From positions 41,841-105,840 of the forward strand of contig CAIMFV010000002.1 in NCBI GenBank assembly GCA_903840435.1: 64,000 nt of DNA. The letters are read 5' to 3'. Both the position numbers and the translations under genes were made by a program. The DNA is from an uncultured Caulobacterales bacterium (lineage in GTDB: Bacteria > Pseudomonadota > Alphaproteobacteria > Caulobacterales > Caulobacteraceae). Under the pieces are notes generated by a model. It did not search any database and was not told where the DNA came from. It saw nothing but the letters and a program-made list of their open reading frames with translations. This document shows positions 57,903 to 64,000 of the stretch, piece after piece; the stretch's first letter is position 1; each line of letters begins with the position of its first letter.

Positions 57903-58685
57903 ATGAGCGAGGTATTGAAACTGCGTCGCGAGGGCGGCGTGTTAGAAGTCATTTTGGATCGTCCGAGCGCCAATGCCATCGACCATCCGACCAGCCGCCT
58001 GATGGGTGAAACCTTTCGCGATTTTCGCGACGACCCAGACCTGAGGGTCGCCATTATCGCCACTGCCGGAGATCGTTTTTTTAGCGCCGGATGGGACCTG
58101 AAAGCGGCGGCCGATGGGGCCAAGGTCGATGACGACTATGGTGTTGGCGGCTTTGGCGGCATGCAAGAGCTCCGCGACCTGAATAAGCCCATCATCGCCG
58201 CCGTCAGCGGCATGGCCGTCGGAGGTGGGTTTGAGCTCGCCTTGTCTGCCGATCTTATTCTGTGCGCCGACCATAGCCGGTTTTCGCTGCCTGAAATCAA
58301 TGTCGGGACCATTGCCGACGCCGCGACGGTCAAGCTCCCCAAGCGGCTTCCCTATCATGTGGCGATGGACCTCTTATTGACTGGCCGATGGATGGAGGCC
58401 GAGGAAGCCCATCGGTTTGGGCTGGTAAACGCCCTCTACCCTAAGGCCGAATTGATGGAAGCGGCCTGGGAGTTGGCACGGAAGCTCGCGGCAGGCCCCC
58501 CCTTGATGTTTGCGGCGGTGAAAGAGGTGGTGCGCGCGGCCGAGGCCATGACCTTCCAGGAGGCGATGAACAAGATCACCCGCCGGCAATTCCCAACCGT
58601 CGATATTCTCTATGCCAGCGAGGACCATGTCGAAGGCCCGCGCGCCTTTGCCGAAAAGCGCCCGCCAAACTGGACGGGGCGGTAG
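57903..58685 (+). CDS. CaiD-like enoyl-CoA hydratase
   Basis: A 260-residue crotonase strikingly like E. coli carnitinyl-CoA dehydratase CaiD: LDRPSANAIDHPTSRLMGE, FFSAGWDLKAAADG, VGGGFELALSAD and a final EGPRAFAEKRPPNWTGR. Both catalytic glutamates are kept at the same numbers as in CaiD, Glu111 and Glu131. CaiD hydrates crotonobetainyl-CoA, a 4-trimethylammonio-crotonyl thioester. A cationic 4-substituted crotonyl-CoA is therefore a reasonable substrate class. Last gene of the operon; a repeat element begins at its stop codon. Confidence 0.86.
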   Translation: MSEVLKLRREGGVLEVILDRPSANAIDHPTSRLMGETFRDFRDDPDLRVAIIATAGDRFFSAGWDLKAAADGAKVDDDYGVGGFGGMQELRDLNKPIIAAVSGMAVGGGFELALSADLILCADHSRFSLPEINVGTIADAATVKLPKRLPYHVAMDLLLTGRWMEAEEAHRFGLVNALYPKAELMEAAWELARKLAAGPPLMFAAVKEVVRAAEAMTFQEAMNKITRRQFPTVDILYASEDHVEGPRAFAEKRPPNWTGR

Positions 58686-58786
58686 AGCGCTTTTCGATCA
58701 GATTGCATCAGATCGGCGCTCTATCGTTTTGAATTTTCGCCTTTCTTTTCCGCCAACCGGTGTCCACTTGGTCGGGAAAGGCGCTA
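58684..58786 (+). repeat. Alphaproteobacterial intergenic palindromic repeat
   Basis: Starting within the stop codon of the CaiD-like gene, AGAGCGC (58684-58690) and GCGCTCT (58716-58722) form a 7-bp stem with an inner CGATC/GATCG stem around AGATTGCATCA. The second half contains CAACCGGTGTCCACTTGGTCGGGAAAGGCGCT in pieces matching the AACCGG-CCACTT-CGGGAAA consensus that I recognise from interspersed non-coding repeats of rhizobia and relatives. It may be transcribed and act as a 3' hairpin. Confidence 0.6.
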
Positions 58787-58818
58787 AACGAAGCGAAATG
58801 CAGGGGCTGAGACGGCGC

Positions 58819-59547
58819 TCAATAATCTGCTTTTAAGGACACATAGACATTGTAACGCCCGGTTTCGCGGACGTGCTCAAGCCCAGGTCCGGCCTCGCCC
58901 AACAAAGACCAGTGCTCCGTCAGCCGATAAAGGACGCCCAGATTGGCTTGGGTCAGGCTCTGACTGTCGCGGGCATCGCGGGTTTGGTGGAACAGCTCCA
59001 CCCCGACGGCGAGGGGTTTGGTGGCTTGATAAAGCACCGCCGCGCCGGACTGCCAAGAATTGAGTCCCCTAGCGCCTGGATGAATTTGGTAGCCGCCGCC
59101 GCCAAAAACTGACCAGGGACCAAAGTCTTTCTGCGCCCAAATCGGCAGGAGAAGGCTTGAATGGCCATCACCGAAGCGTCGCGGCGCGGTGGCGGCATAA
59201 ATTCGCGGAAAGAAGGCCAAGTCTGGCCTCAGCGTTCCTGGCGCCTGACGCAAAAAGCGATATTTGGCGGCAAGTTCAATATCGCCGAGACCCGTCGTGC
59301 CGCCAGAAAAGGCCAGCGGCAGGTTGAGGGTCAGTTGCAGGTCTTTCGCGCCGCCATAATTGAGATCAATCCCGGTCTGTCCTTGCGTTTCGCCCGGCGT
59401 ATGGACGCCGCTGGCAAAGGCATAGATTTCCCAATGCCCCGTATCTGTGGGCTGGGGGTCGTCGGTGGCAAAGGGCGGTCCAGCACTGGCAGAGTTCAAA
59501 AACCCGCTCACGGCCAGCAGCGCCAAGGCTATCGGCAGCGTCCGCAT
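58819..59547 (-). CDS. Outer-membrane barrel protein, phenol MetA-like family
   Basis: A 242-residue protein from ATG 59547 (MRTLPIALALLAVSG), with a signal peptide ending near residue 22 (NSASAGPP). FATDDPQPTDTGHWEIYAF is the typical opening of the putative transporter family related to MetA of phenol degradation; strands such as LQLTLNLPLAFSG, GDIELAAKYRFLRQ and NVYVSLKADY (terminal aromatic) predict a 12-14-stranded barrel. Role unknown; such proteins often accompany metal or aromatic uptake. No strong Shine-Dalgarno. It lies 10 bases downstream of the PepSY-type gene and is probably in one transcript with it. Confidence 0.75.
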   Translation of the reverse strand: MRTLPIALALLAVSGFLNSASAGPPFATDDPQPTDTGHWEIYAFASGVHTPGETQGQTGIDLNYGGAKDLQLTLNLPLAFSGGTTGLGDIELAAKYRFLRQAPGTLRPDLAFFPRIYAATAPRRFGDGHSSLLLPIWAQKDFGPWSVFGGGGYQIHPGARGLNSWQSGAAVLYQATKPLAVGVELFHQTRDARDSQSLTQANLGVLYRLTEHWSLLGEAGPGLEHVRETGRYNVYVSLKADY

Positions 59548-59557
59548 GGTGGCGCCG

Positions 59558-60025
59558 TTAGGCCAGGAGGGCCAAGACCAGTGGAAGGAGCGTTCCAAGC
59601 GCCAAGACTCCCAGCATGAGTTTGCGCCGTGGATGGTGGACGACCACCATGGCTATGCCAAGGCCGGACGAAAAGATCATGCCAAGCGCTGCGCCCGCCC
59701 ATACCAGTTTTAGCGCCAAACGGGCTGGCGGCGGACCGGTTGGGGTTTCAGCGTGAGGAGCAGCTTCCGCCTTGGGTTTCGCACCGGGGGTCGAGTTTGG
59801 CCGTTTTGGTCGAAGCACGAGGGTTTGATTTTTATGCAGTTGGCCAAGCTTGGCCAAGACGGCGGGGGGCTCGATGCCATTGCTTGCCTCGTGCAGGCCA
59901 AATATTTGCAAGCCGCCCGTTGCGGCAAAGAAGATCACTGACGGCGCGACAAACATCGACAGATAGACGTGGAAGCGTCTCAAGCTGGCGAGCAACAAGA
60001 CGTTTGGACGTTTTGGACTTTGCAT
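59558..60025 (-). CDS. PepSY-associated membrane protein, short form
   Basis: A 155-residue protein. ATG 60025 (MQSPKRPNVLLLASLRRFHVY) is chosen. Helix 1 contains LRRFHVYLSMFVAPSVIFFAATGG, typical of the first helix of PepSY-TM iron reductase-like proteins; after a polar proline/alanine-rich loop with QLHKNQTLVL come two C-terminal helices (LVWAGAALGMIFSSGLGIAMV and the end). The PepSY repeat itself is missing, so this is a minimal form. It follows the TonB receptor on the same strand, a frequent pairing, but a terminator separates them. Confidence 0.7.
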   Translation of the reverse strand: MQSPKRPNVLLLASLRRFHVYLSMFVAPSVIFFAATGGLQIFGLHEASNGIEPPAVLAKLGQLHKNQTLVLRPKRPNSTPGAKPKAEAAPHAETPTGPPPARLALKLVWAGAALGMIFSSGLGIAMVVVHHPRRKLMLGVLALGTLLPLVLALLA

Positions 60026-60060
60026 CGGTGAGCGACCTATCGGTGAGCACGAAAACAAAC

Positions 60061-60093
60061 AAGGCCCCCTCGCCTGCCATGCGAGAGGGCCTT
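60061..60093 (-). terminator. Intrinsic terminator of the TonB receptor gene
   Basis: On the minus strand, 23 bases after the receptor stop, a 13-bp stem with one mismatch (AAGGCCCTCTCGC against GCGAGGGGGCCTT, 7-base loop) is followed by GTTTGTTTTC. This is a good Rho-independent terminator. The PepSY-type gene starts about 35 bases beyond it, so that gene would need read-through or its own promoter. Confidence 0.8.
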
Positions 60094-60116
60094 GCGCAAG
60101 CTAAAGCCTGATTGGG

Positions 60117-62552
60117 CTAGAAGGCGGCTTTCAGGGTGACCTGGAAGCTGCGTGGCGTTTGATATTGCGGGGCATTAGCGCCGCCGGTGGCGACACTCAG
60201 ATCATACTGATCGGTTCCCTTGACGATCGCCTTTCCCTTCATGCCCGTGATGCTTTGATGGCCGCTCAGGTTCAAGACCTGGAAGAGCACAGCATACTGG
60301 CCAAGGCGATAGGTGGTGGAGAAATCGGCTTCGCTATAGGTCTTGATCAAGCCTGTGGGTGCCGCGGTCCCCGCAGCCGCAATACCCATCTGAGGGCCGA
60401 CGAACTTCTCATCGATCGAGAGGATCAGGTCGTCAGACTCGGCGAACAGATGCTTGTGTTCAACGCGTGCACCGGCAGCCATGGTCCACCGGGGCGCGCT
60501 CGCCAACTGCCGACCATTGCCGCCGGGGTTGATCGCATCGGATTTACCAAAGGCCTTGTTGTTCGAGTAATTCATGAAGACCGCAAGGCCCGGCATGATC
60601 ACGTAGGTCCCTTGTCCTTCAAAGCCCTTATAATCCGCACCGCCGGAATTGGTGTAATAGGTTTGGTTGGTGCTGGGGTCTGTATTGGACTGGAGCTTAT
60701 TGGTGAAATCGATGGAGTAGATGTCGGCATCAAAGGTAACGGCCCCGCGTGAAAAGACCGTGCCCAATTGATAGGCCATCGACTGCTGCGGCTTAATTGA
60801 GGCGTAGTTTTCATTATAGACGTACATGGAGCCAATGTTCGGCACCAAGAAGCCTTGCGAGGCTTGCGCATAAACGGACCAATAGGGCTGCAGCCTGTAA
60901 TTGGCGGTCAGGAAGCCAAGGGTCTTGGAATAGGTCTTGCTGACATAGACCGGCTGTTCAATCGTCTGCTCGACGGGTGCGTGAACATAGAGGTCAAAGT
61001 TCAAATACTTCACGCCGGGCGTGATGCTCAGCTTGTCCGTGACCTTCCATTCAAATTGGGAGAAGACCTGCGTATAATGCCAGCCAGAATACTCATTATA
61101 GGCGATATTGAGCGGGGTTTGGCAGGCGCCGTTCGCGCCTTGTGGATAGCCAGCACAGCCCGCAACAGCGGGATTAACCGGACCGGACGCCGCCTTGTTG
61201 ACCGAATAGATCGGCGTGTCGAAACCGGAAATGCCCGATCCTGGAACTGGCAAGGCAATGTCAATAATGAAGCGCTTGGTGCGCGCGATTTCATAGAGGC
61301 CGCCAACGGTGAGCGTGCCGAAGCTGAAGTCTTTATCAAACTTTAGCAGGTCCCCGTTCACCCGATATTCGTTGCGCTTCCAGTAACCGGGAAGACCGGG
61401 CGTCAAACCGACCGTGTCGGCTTTGCCAGCGGCCGGATAGGTTGCAGGAGGGCTCAACGCGATCGTATATCCCCCTGTCCCGCCATAGGGCTTTGACCAG
61501 TCCTGATTGACTCCGGAAAGCGTCTTGTTTGAGTACCAATAGCCATAGGTCGTATTCTGGAAGCGCAGACCTTCGCTGATTTCGCCTTCTTCGCGCAAAT
61601 ATTCGAAGTCTGTCTGCTTCTTGGTATAGTTATAGCCTTGGTAGCAAGAATAGAGCGGGTCGTTGCAGAGACCGAAATTGATGGCGCCATATTTGGCAAT
61701 TTCAGCCACCGTTCCCGTGCTCTGGTCAGACAAATTGTAACTGTCGTCATTGCGCGTATAGAGCGCGGTTAGCTTGATTTTGTCGGTGAGCGGCAGGCTC
61801 GCCTTCACATACTGATTGCCTCCGCGTGAGGGGCTGTTCGAGAGGTAGCCGTCAGTGTGGTATTCTTGGAAATTCGCCAACACATTGAGACCGTGCAGCT
61901 TGCTGATGGGCCCGGTGGCCAAGGTGGTCACCGACTGAATATCGCCCCAACTGCCAAAGGTCAGTTTTTGGCGGGCGGCCATATGGTCTTCCAAGGGCAA
62001 GGAATAGAGGTTCACCGAACCACCGAAGCTCGCCTGCCCAATATCCGTCGCCTTGCCCGGTCCGCGATCAATCACCACCCCACCGATGGTCGAATTGGGG
62101 AAGAAGGAGTTGGCGTGGTGGGATGGCCCATTGGTGTCGCCCCAAGGGATGCCGTCATAGGTGATATTGAAGGAGCCGTCGGCGACGCCGCGCAGCGACA
62201 GCTTAGCGCCGTCTGTGGCGCCTGGGCCGTTGGCATTTCCCGCACTGACCATCGACGGCGCCAAGGCCGCTGTGGTTGTGTAGTCGCCAATGGCCGGGGT
62301 GTTCTCTTCGATGAAAGCGCGATCGATGACCGCCTGAGGTTCGGTGGCGCTCAAAGACGACTTAACCGGCGCCACGGACGCGGCCTCGTTGCGCGGCGCG
62401 ATAATGACGACCTGATCAACATCGCCTTCGATCACGCTGGTGCGACGGGCTGGCGCGTCTGCCTCTGCAGCAAAGGCGTGGCTGGCACACAGACTGAGCA
62501 CCGAGGCGCAGGCAAGCAGGCTCGCGCTCAGGCGAGCGGATTTCGATACCAT
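60117..62552 (-). CDS. TonB-dependent receptor, probably phosphate-regulated
   Basis: An 811-residue receptor. ATG 62552 (MVSKSARLSASLLACAS) follows a G-rich site; an in-frame ATG at 62579 is possible. The signal peptide ends near SHAFAAEA. VDQVVIIAPR is the TonB-box region; the plug carries GAKLSLRGVADGSFNITYDG and GVVIDRGPGKATDIGQASFGG, and the barrel ends SFQVTLKAAF. The plug style matches receptors of the FecA/Fiu-like broad group. A PHO-box-like sequence lies about 90 bases upstream and an acid phosphatase is divergent, suggesting uptake of a phosphorylated compound under phosphate limitation (inference). Confidence 0.9.
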   Translation of the reverse strand: MVSKSARLSASLLACASVLSLCASHAFAAEADAPARRTSVIEGDVDQVVIIAPRNEAASVAPVKSSLSATEPQAVIDRAFIEENTPAIGDYTTTAALAPSMVSAGNANGPGATDGAKLSLRGVADGSFNITYDGIPWGDTNGPSHHANSFFPNSTIGGVVIDRGPGKATDIGQASFGGSVNLYSLPLEDHMAARQKLTFGSWGDIQSVTTLATGPISKLHGLNVLANFQEYHTDGYLSNSPSRGGNQYVKASLPLTDKIKLTALYTRNDDSYNLSDQSTGTVAEIAKYGAINFGLCNDPLYSCYQGYNYTKKQTDFEYLREEGEISEGLRFQNTTYGYWYSNKTLSGVNQDWSKPYGGTGGYTIALSPPATYPAAGKADTVGLTPGLPGYWKRNEYRVNGDLLKFDKDFSFGTLTVGGLYEIARTKRFIIDIALPVPGSGISGFDTPIYSVNKAASGPVNPAVAGCAGYPQGANGACQTPLNIAYNEYSGWHYTQVFSQFEWKVTDKLSITPGVKYLNFDLYVHAPVEQTIEQPVYVSKTYSKTLGFLTANYRLQPYWSVYAQASQGFLVPNIGSMYVYNENYASIKPQQSMAYQLGTVFSRGAVTFDADIYSIDFTNKLQSNTDPSTNQTYYTNSGGADYKGFEGQGTYVIMPGLAVFMNYSNNKAFGKSDAINPGGNGRQLASAPRWTMAAGARVEHKHLFAESDDLILSIDEKFVGPQMGIAAAGTAAPTGLIKTYSEADFSTTYRLGQYAVLFQVLNLSGHQSITGMKGKAIVKGTDQYDLSVATGGANAPQYQTPRSFQVTLKAAF

Positions 62553-62641
62553 GGAAGACCCCCAGAAACTGTTGTTCATGCGCAAACAGAGGATGTCCCG
62601 CCCTCAGCGCACCTTAGCAGCCCGGTTATTCCCCTCTTAAC

Positions 62642-62659
62642 ATGTCAGTTACACGACAG
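62642..62659 (-). promoter_or_regulatory. Putative PHO box
   Basis: On the minus strand CTGTCGT-GTAA-CTGACAT has the 7-4-7 direct repeat layout of PhoB sites (CTGTCAT repeats), with one mismatch in each half. It points toward the TonB receptor, 90 bases from its ATG. The rest of the 62600-62801 gap is AT-rich with a T run and a C run. Confidence 0.5.
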
Positions 62660-62801
62660 TTTTGTTGTCCTTATTTGAATTGAGTGGAGATCAGGATTTT
62701 TTTTGCAAATTTAGCCGGTTTTCCCTTACCCCCCCCCAATCAAATGTCGCAAACTTTCCTCTCATAGGTTCGAACGAACACTCAATTCGAGTAGGACCTT
62801 C

Positions 62802-63548
62802 ATGCCCCGACCTTTCTTGAACATTTCAGCACTGACATTTTTGTCCCTCGCCTTGCTCTTAAATCCAGCCAGGGCCGCCGAAACGCCTGCGATTCCCGCT
62901 CACCCTGCTGCGGCGTTTGAGGTGCTTTCGCTTGAGGACATGGCACCCGAACGGCTATTACCGCCGCCGCCAGAACGGGGGTCGGTACAAGATGGGCTCG
63001 ACCTCGCCGCGGTGGAGAAAATCTATCACGAGCGCACGGCTGAACGCGGCCAGAAGGCGGCGTGGGATGATCAACACGAGGACATAAGTCTCTTTTCCGA
63101 TACCCTCGGTGCAGATTTTCGTCTGACGGCAAACCCAAAGACCGCCGCCCTCATCGCCTTGGTGCAGCACGAACAGTCTGTCGCGGCGACGCTCGCCAAA
63201 CGGCGTTTCAAGCGCATGCGGCCTTGGGGTGAAGACCCGGAGATTCACCCCTGCGATTATAAACCGAATGCCAACCCCTACACCTCCTATCCGAGCGGTC
63301 ACGCCACGGTCGGCTACGCGCTGGCGACCTTGCTTGGCACGCTCCTTCCCGACCGTGCAGAGCAACTGCAGGCCCGCGCCGCGGACTATGCCTATAGCCG
63401 CATGGTCTGCGGCGACCATTTTCCATCTGACCTCGAAGCCAGCCACGCGCTCGGCATCATTGTGACCATGAAGGTTTTGCAGACCCCGACCGGTCGCGAC
63501 ATGCTGCGCGACGCATTGGCCGAAATCGCCAGCGCCAAGCGGAATTGA
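62802..63548 (+). CDS. Class A acid phosphatase (PAP2 superfamily)
   Basis: A 248-residue periplasmic nonspecific acid phosphatase. A signal peptide ends about residue 25 (NPARAAET). The three-part phosphatase signature is intact: KRRFKRMRPW, the PSGHAT motif in YPSGHATVGYALA, and SRMVCGDHFPSD with the nucleophilic His and its Asp. It removes phosphate from organic phosphomonoesters, supplying phosphate. Divergent from the TonB receptor across 249 bases; the PHO-box candidate lies between them. Confidence 0.92.
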   Translation: MPRPFLNISALTFLSLALLLNPARAAETPAIPAHPAAAFEVLSLEDMAPERLLPPPPERGSVQDGLDLAAVEKIYHERTAERGQKAAWDDQHEDISLFSDTLGADFRLTANPKTAALIALVQHEQSVAATLAKRRFKRMRPWGEDPEIHPCDYKPNANPYTSYPSGHATVGYALATLLGTLLPDRAEQLQARAADYAYSRMVCGDHFPSDLEASHALGIIVTMKVLQTPTGRDMLRDALAEIASAKRN

Positions 63549-63553
63549 TCTCT

Positions 63554-63681
63554 TAGGCGAGAGATCGGAGCGCCAACACCTTGCAATGTCGCATCCTCGG
63601 GGCGGCGGTGTCGCCTGGATCAAAGCCGCCCCGTCGAGTTTCCCCTATTGCAGGGAAGATGAGGCAAGGTGTTTCGCCTTC
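63554..63681 (+). ncRNA. Candidate structured RNA or leader upstream of corrinoid protein gene
   Basis: The gap after the phosphatase gene folds strongly on paper. AACACCTTGC (from about 63575) pairs perfectly with GCAAGGTGTT (ending about 63673), extended outward by AGGCGA/TCGCCT. Inside are CGGGGCGGC (63598-63606) with GCCGCCCCG (63625-63633), an 18-base loop, and TTCCC with GGGAA around CTATTGCA. This is a three-way junction 130 bases before the corrinoid gene. I cannot match it to a known riboswitch; the B12 box (GCCACTG) is not seen. It could be a leader of the downstream gene, an independent small RNA, or on either strand. A further small hairpin GTGGA/TCCAC lies at about 63711-63727. 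Confidence 0.4.
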
Positions 63682-63804
63682 AGCCTGGGATCCTGCGCCG
63701 CGACGCTGGCGTGGAGCGGATTTCCACACCATAGTTACGACGCATGATTTGCGCCCTCGCCCCCGGGGTCGCTGACCAGCCTTAGACCTTTTGGAGCCGA
63801 TGCG

Positions 63805-64000
63805 ATGTCTGACGCGGACGAACTTGATCTGTCGACCTTGTCGGATGATGAGCTTGTCGAACAGATGCACGACGATCTCTATGATGGCATGAAGGCCGAG
63901 ATTGAAGTTGGCACGCGGCTATTGCTGTCGCGGGGCTGGGACGCGGAGCGGGTGTTGAACGATGCCCTGGTGGCGGGCATGGCCATTGTCGGCGTCGACT
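63805..64000 (+). CDS. Corrinoid methyl-carrier protein (5' part)
   Basis: The first 65 residues of a gene running off the right edge. TTGGAG lies 8 bases before ATG 63805. The translation, with LSDDELVEQMHDDLYDGMKAE, then VGTRLLLSRGWDAERVLNDAL and VAGMAIVGVD, matches the helical cap domain of small corrinoid proteins (MtbC/MtgC/MtaC family). They carry a methyl group on cobalamin between a substrate methyltransferase, such as one for methylamines or betaines, and a tetrahydrofolate methyltransferase. The partner genes presumably lie beyond the window. Confidence 0.82.
   Translation, partial: MSDADELDLSTLSDDELVEQMHDDLYDGMKAEIEVGTRLLLSRGWDAERVLNDALVAGMAIVGVD

Noticed and set aside
61857..62678. 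273-residue plus-strand frame opposite the TonB receptor start
   Set aside because: Antisense shadow that also runs across the promoter and PHO-box region; no motif.
63554..63681. Cobalamin riboswitch, tmRNA or 6S RNA
   Set aside because: No B12 box, no tag-peptide or tRNA-like part, and the asymmetric bulges do not fit a 6S rod; kept only as an unassigned structured element.

Overview
The window comes from a GC-rich alphaproteobacterium. Evidence is the rhizobial/caulobacterial-type intergenic repeat, the bactofilin/M23 pair lying between tyrS-bcp and prfB (the order I recall from Caulobacterales), three TonB-dependent receptors, the cysNC fusion and fused or overlapping operons. Caulobacterales-like is my best guess; no rRNA or tRNA is present to settle it. 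It reads as ordinary chromosome: no transposase, integrase, phage gene or CRISPR array was seen. No gap between genes exceeds about 270 bases.

Layout. 0-9.8 kb: 3' part of a cheW gene, a secreted alpha-amino-acid-ester-hydrolase-like enzyme, then a GABA block (GabP-like permease, small AT-rich membrane ORF, gabT, gabD), a SulP transporter and an aldo/keto reductase. 9.8-17.9 kb, minus strand: an M20 amidohydrolase and a Tat-type GH1 glucosidase, preceded by an unusual three-gene set (TPR plus ATP-grasp; peroxiredoxin plus 2OG-Fe(II) oxygenase; PqqD-like domain plus FkbH-type HAD). 17.9-24 kb: housekeeping genes anmK, tyrS, bcp, an M23 peptidase overlapping a bactofilin, and prfB with an intact programmed +1 frameshift. 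24-31 kb: unknown protein, poly-His EF-hand protein, acyltransferase 3, YeiH with a divergent LysR regulator, and a periplasmic cytochrome c beside an outer-membrane cytochrome-porin fusion.

31-49 kb: sulfate assimilation (cysQ, cysD, cysNC), a CoA transferase, a lipoprotein PQQ alcohol dehydrogenase divergent from a TonB receptor, acyl-CoA dehydrogenase plus thiolase, tspO, small proteins, a TonB-like protein, a TonB receptor with a glycine-rich loop, and cytochromes b561 and c'. 49-59 kb: aruH-aruI (arginine transaminase pathway) facing a plus-strand set of crotonase, APC permease, acyl-CoA dehydrogenase, ADP-forming acyl-CoA synthetase and a CaiD-like hydratase. 59-64 kb: outer-membrane and PepSY proteins, a TonB receptor with a probable PHO box and an intrinsic terminator, a class A acid phosphatase, a strongly foldable leader or RNA, and the start of a corrinoid methyl-carrier protein.

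How they fit together. AruH/AruI would turn arginine into 4-guanidinobutyraldehyde, and gabT/gabD would finish GABA as succinate; the middle steps are missing here unless the divergent CoA-ligase/CaiD set supplies a CoA-bound route (hypothesis). SulP, YeiH and the cys genes concern sulfate. The strongest candidate for an undescribed system is the three-gene set at 12.6-17.9 kb.
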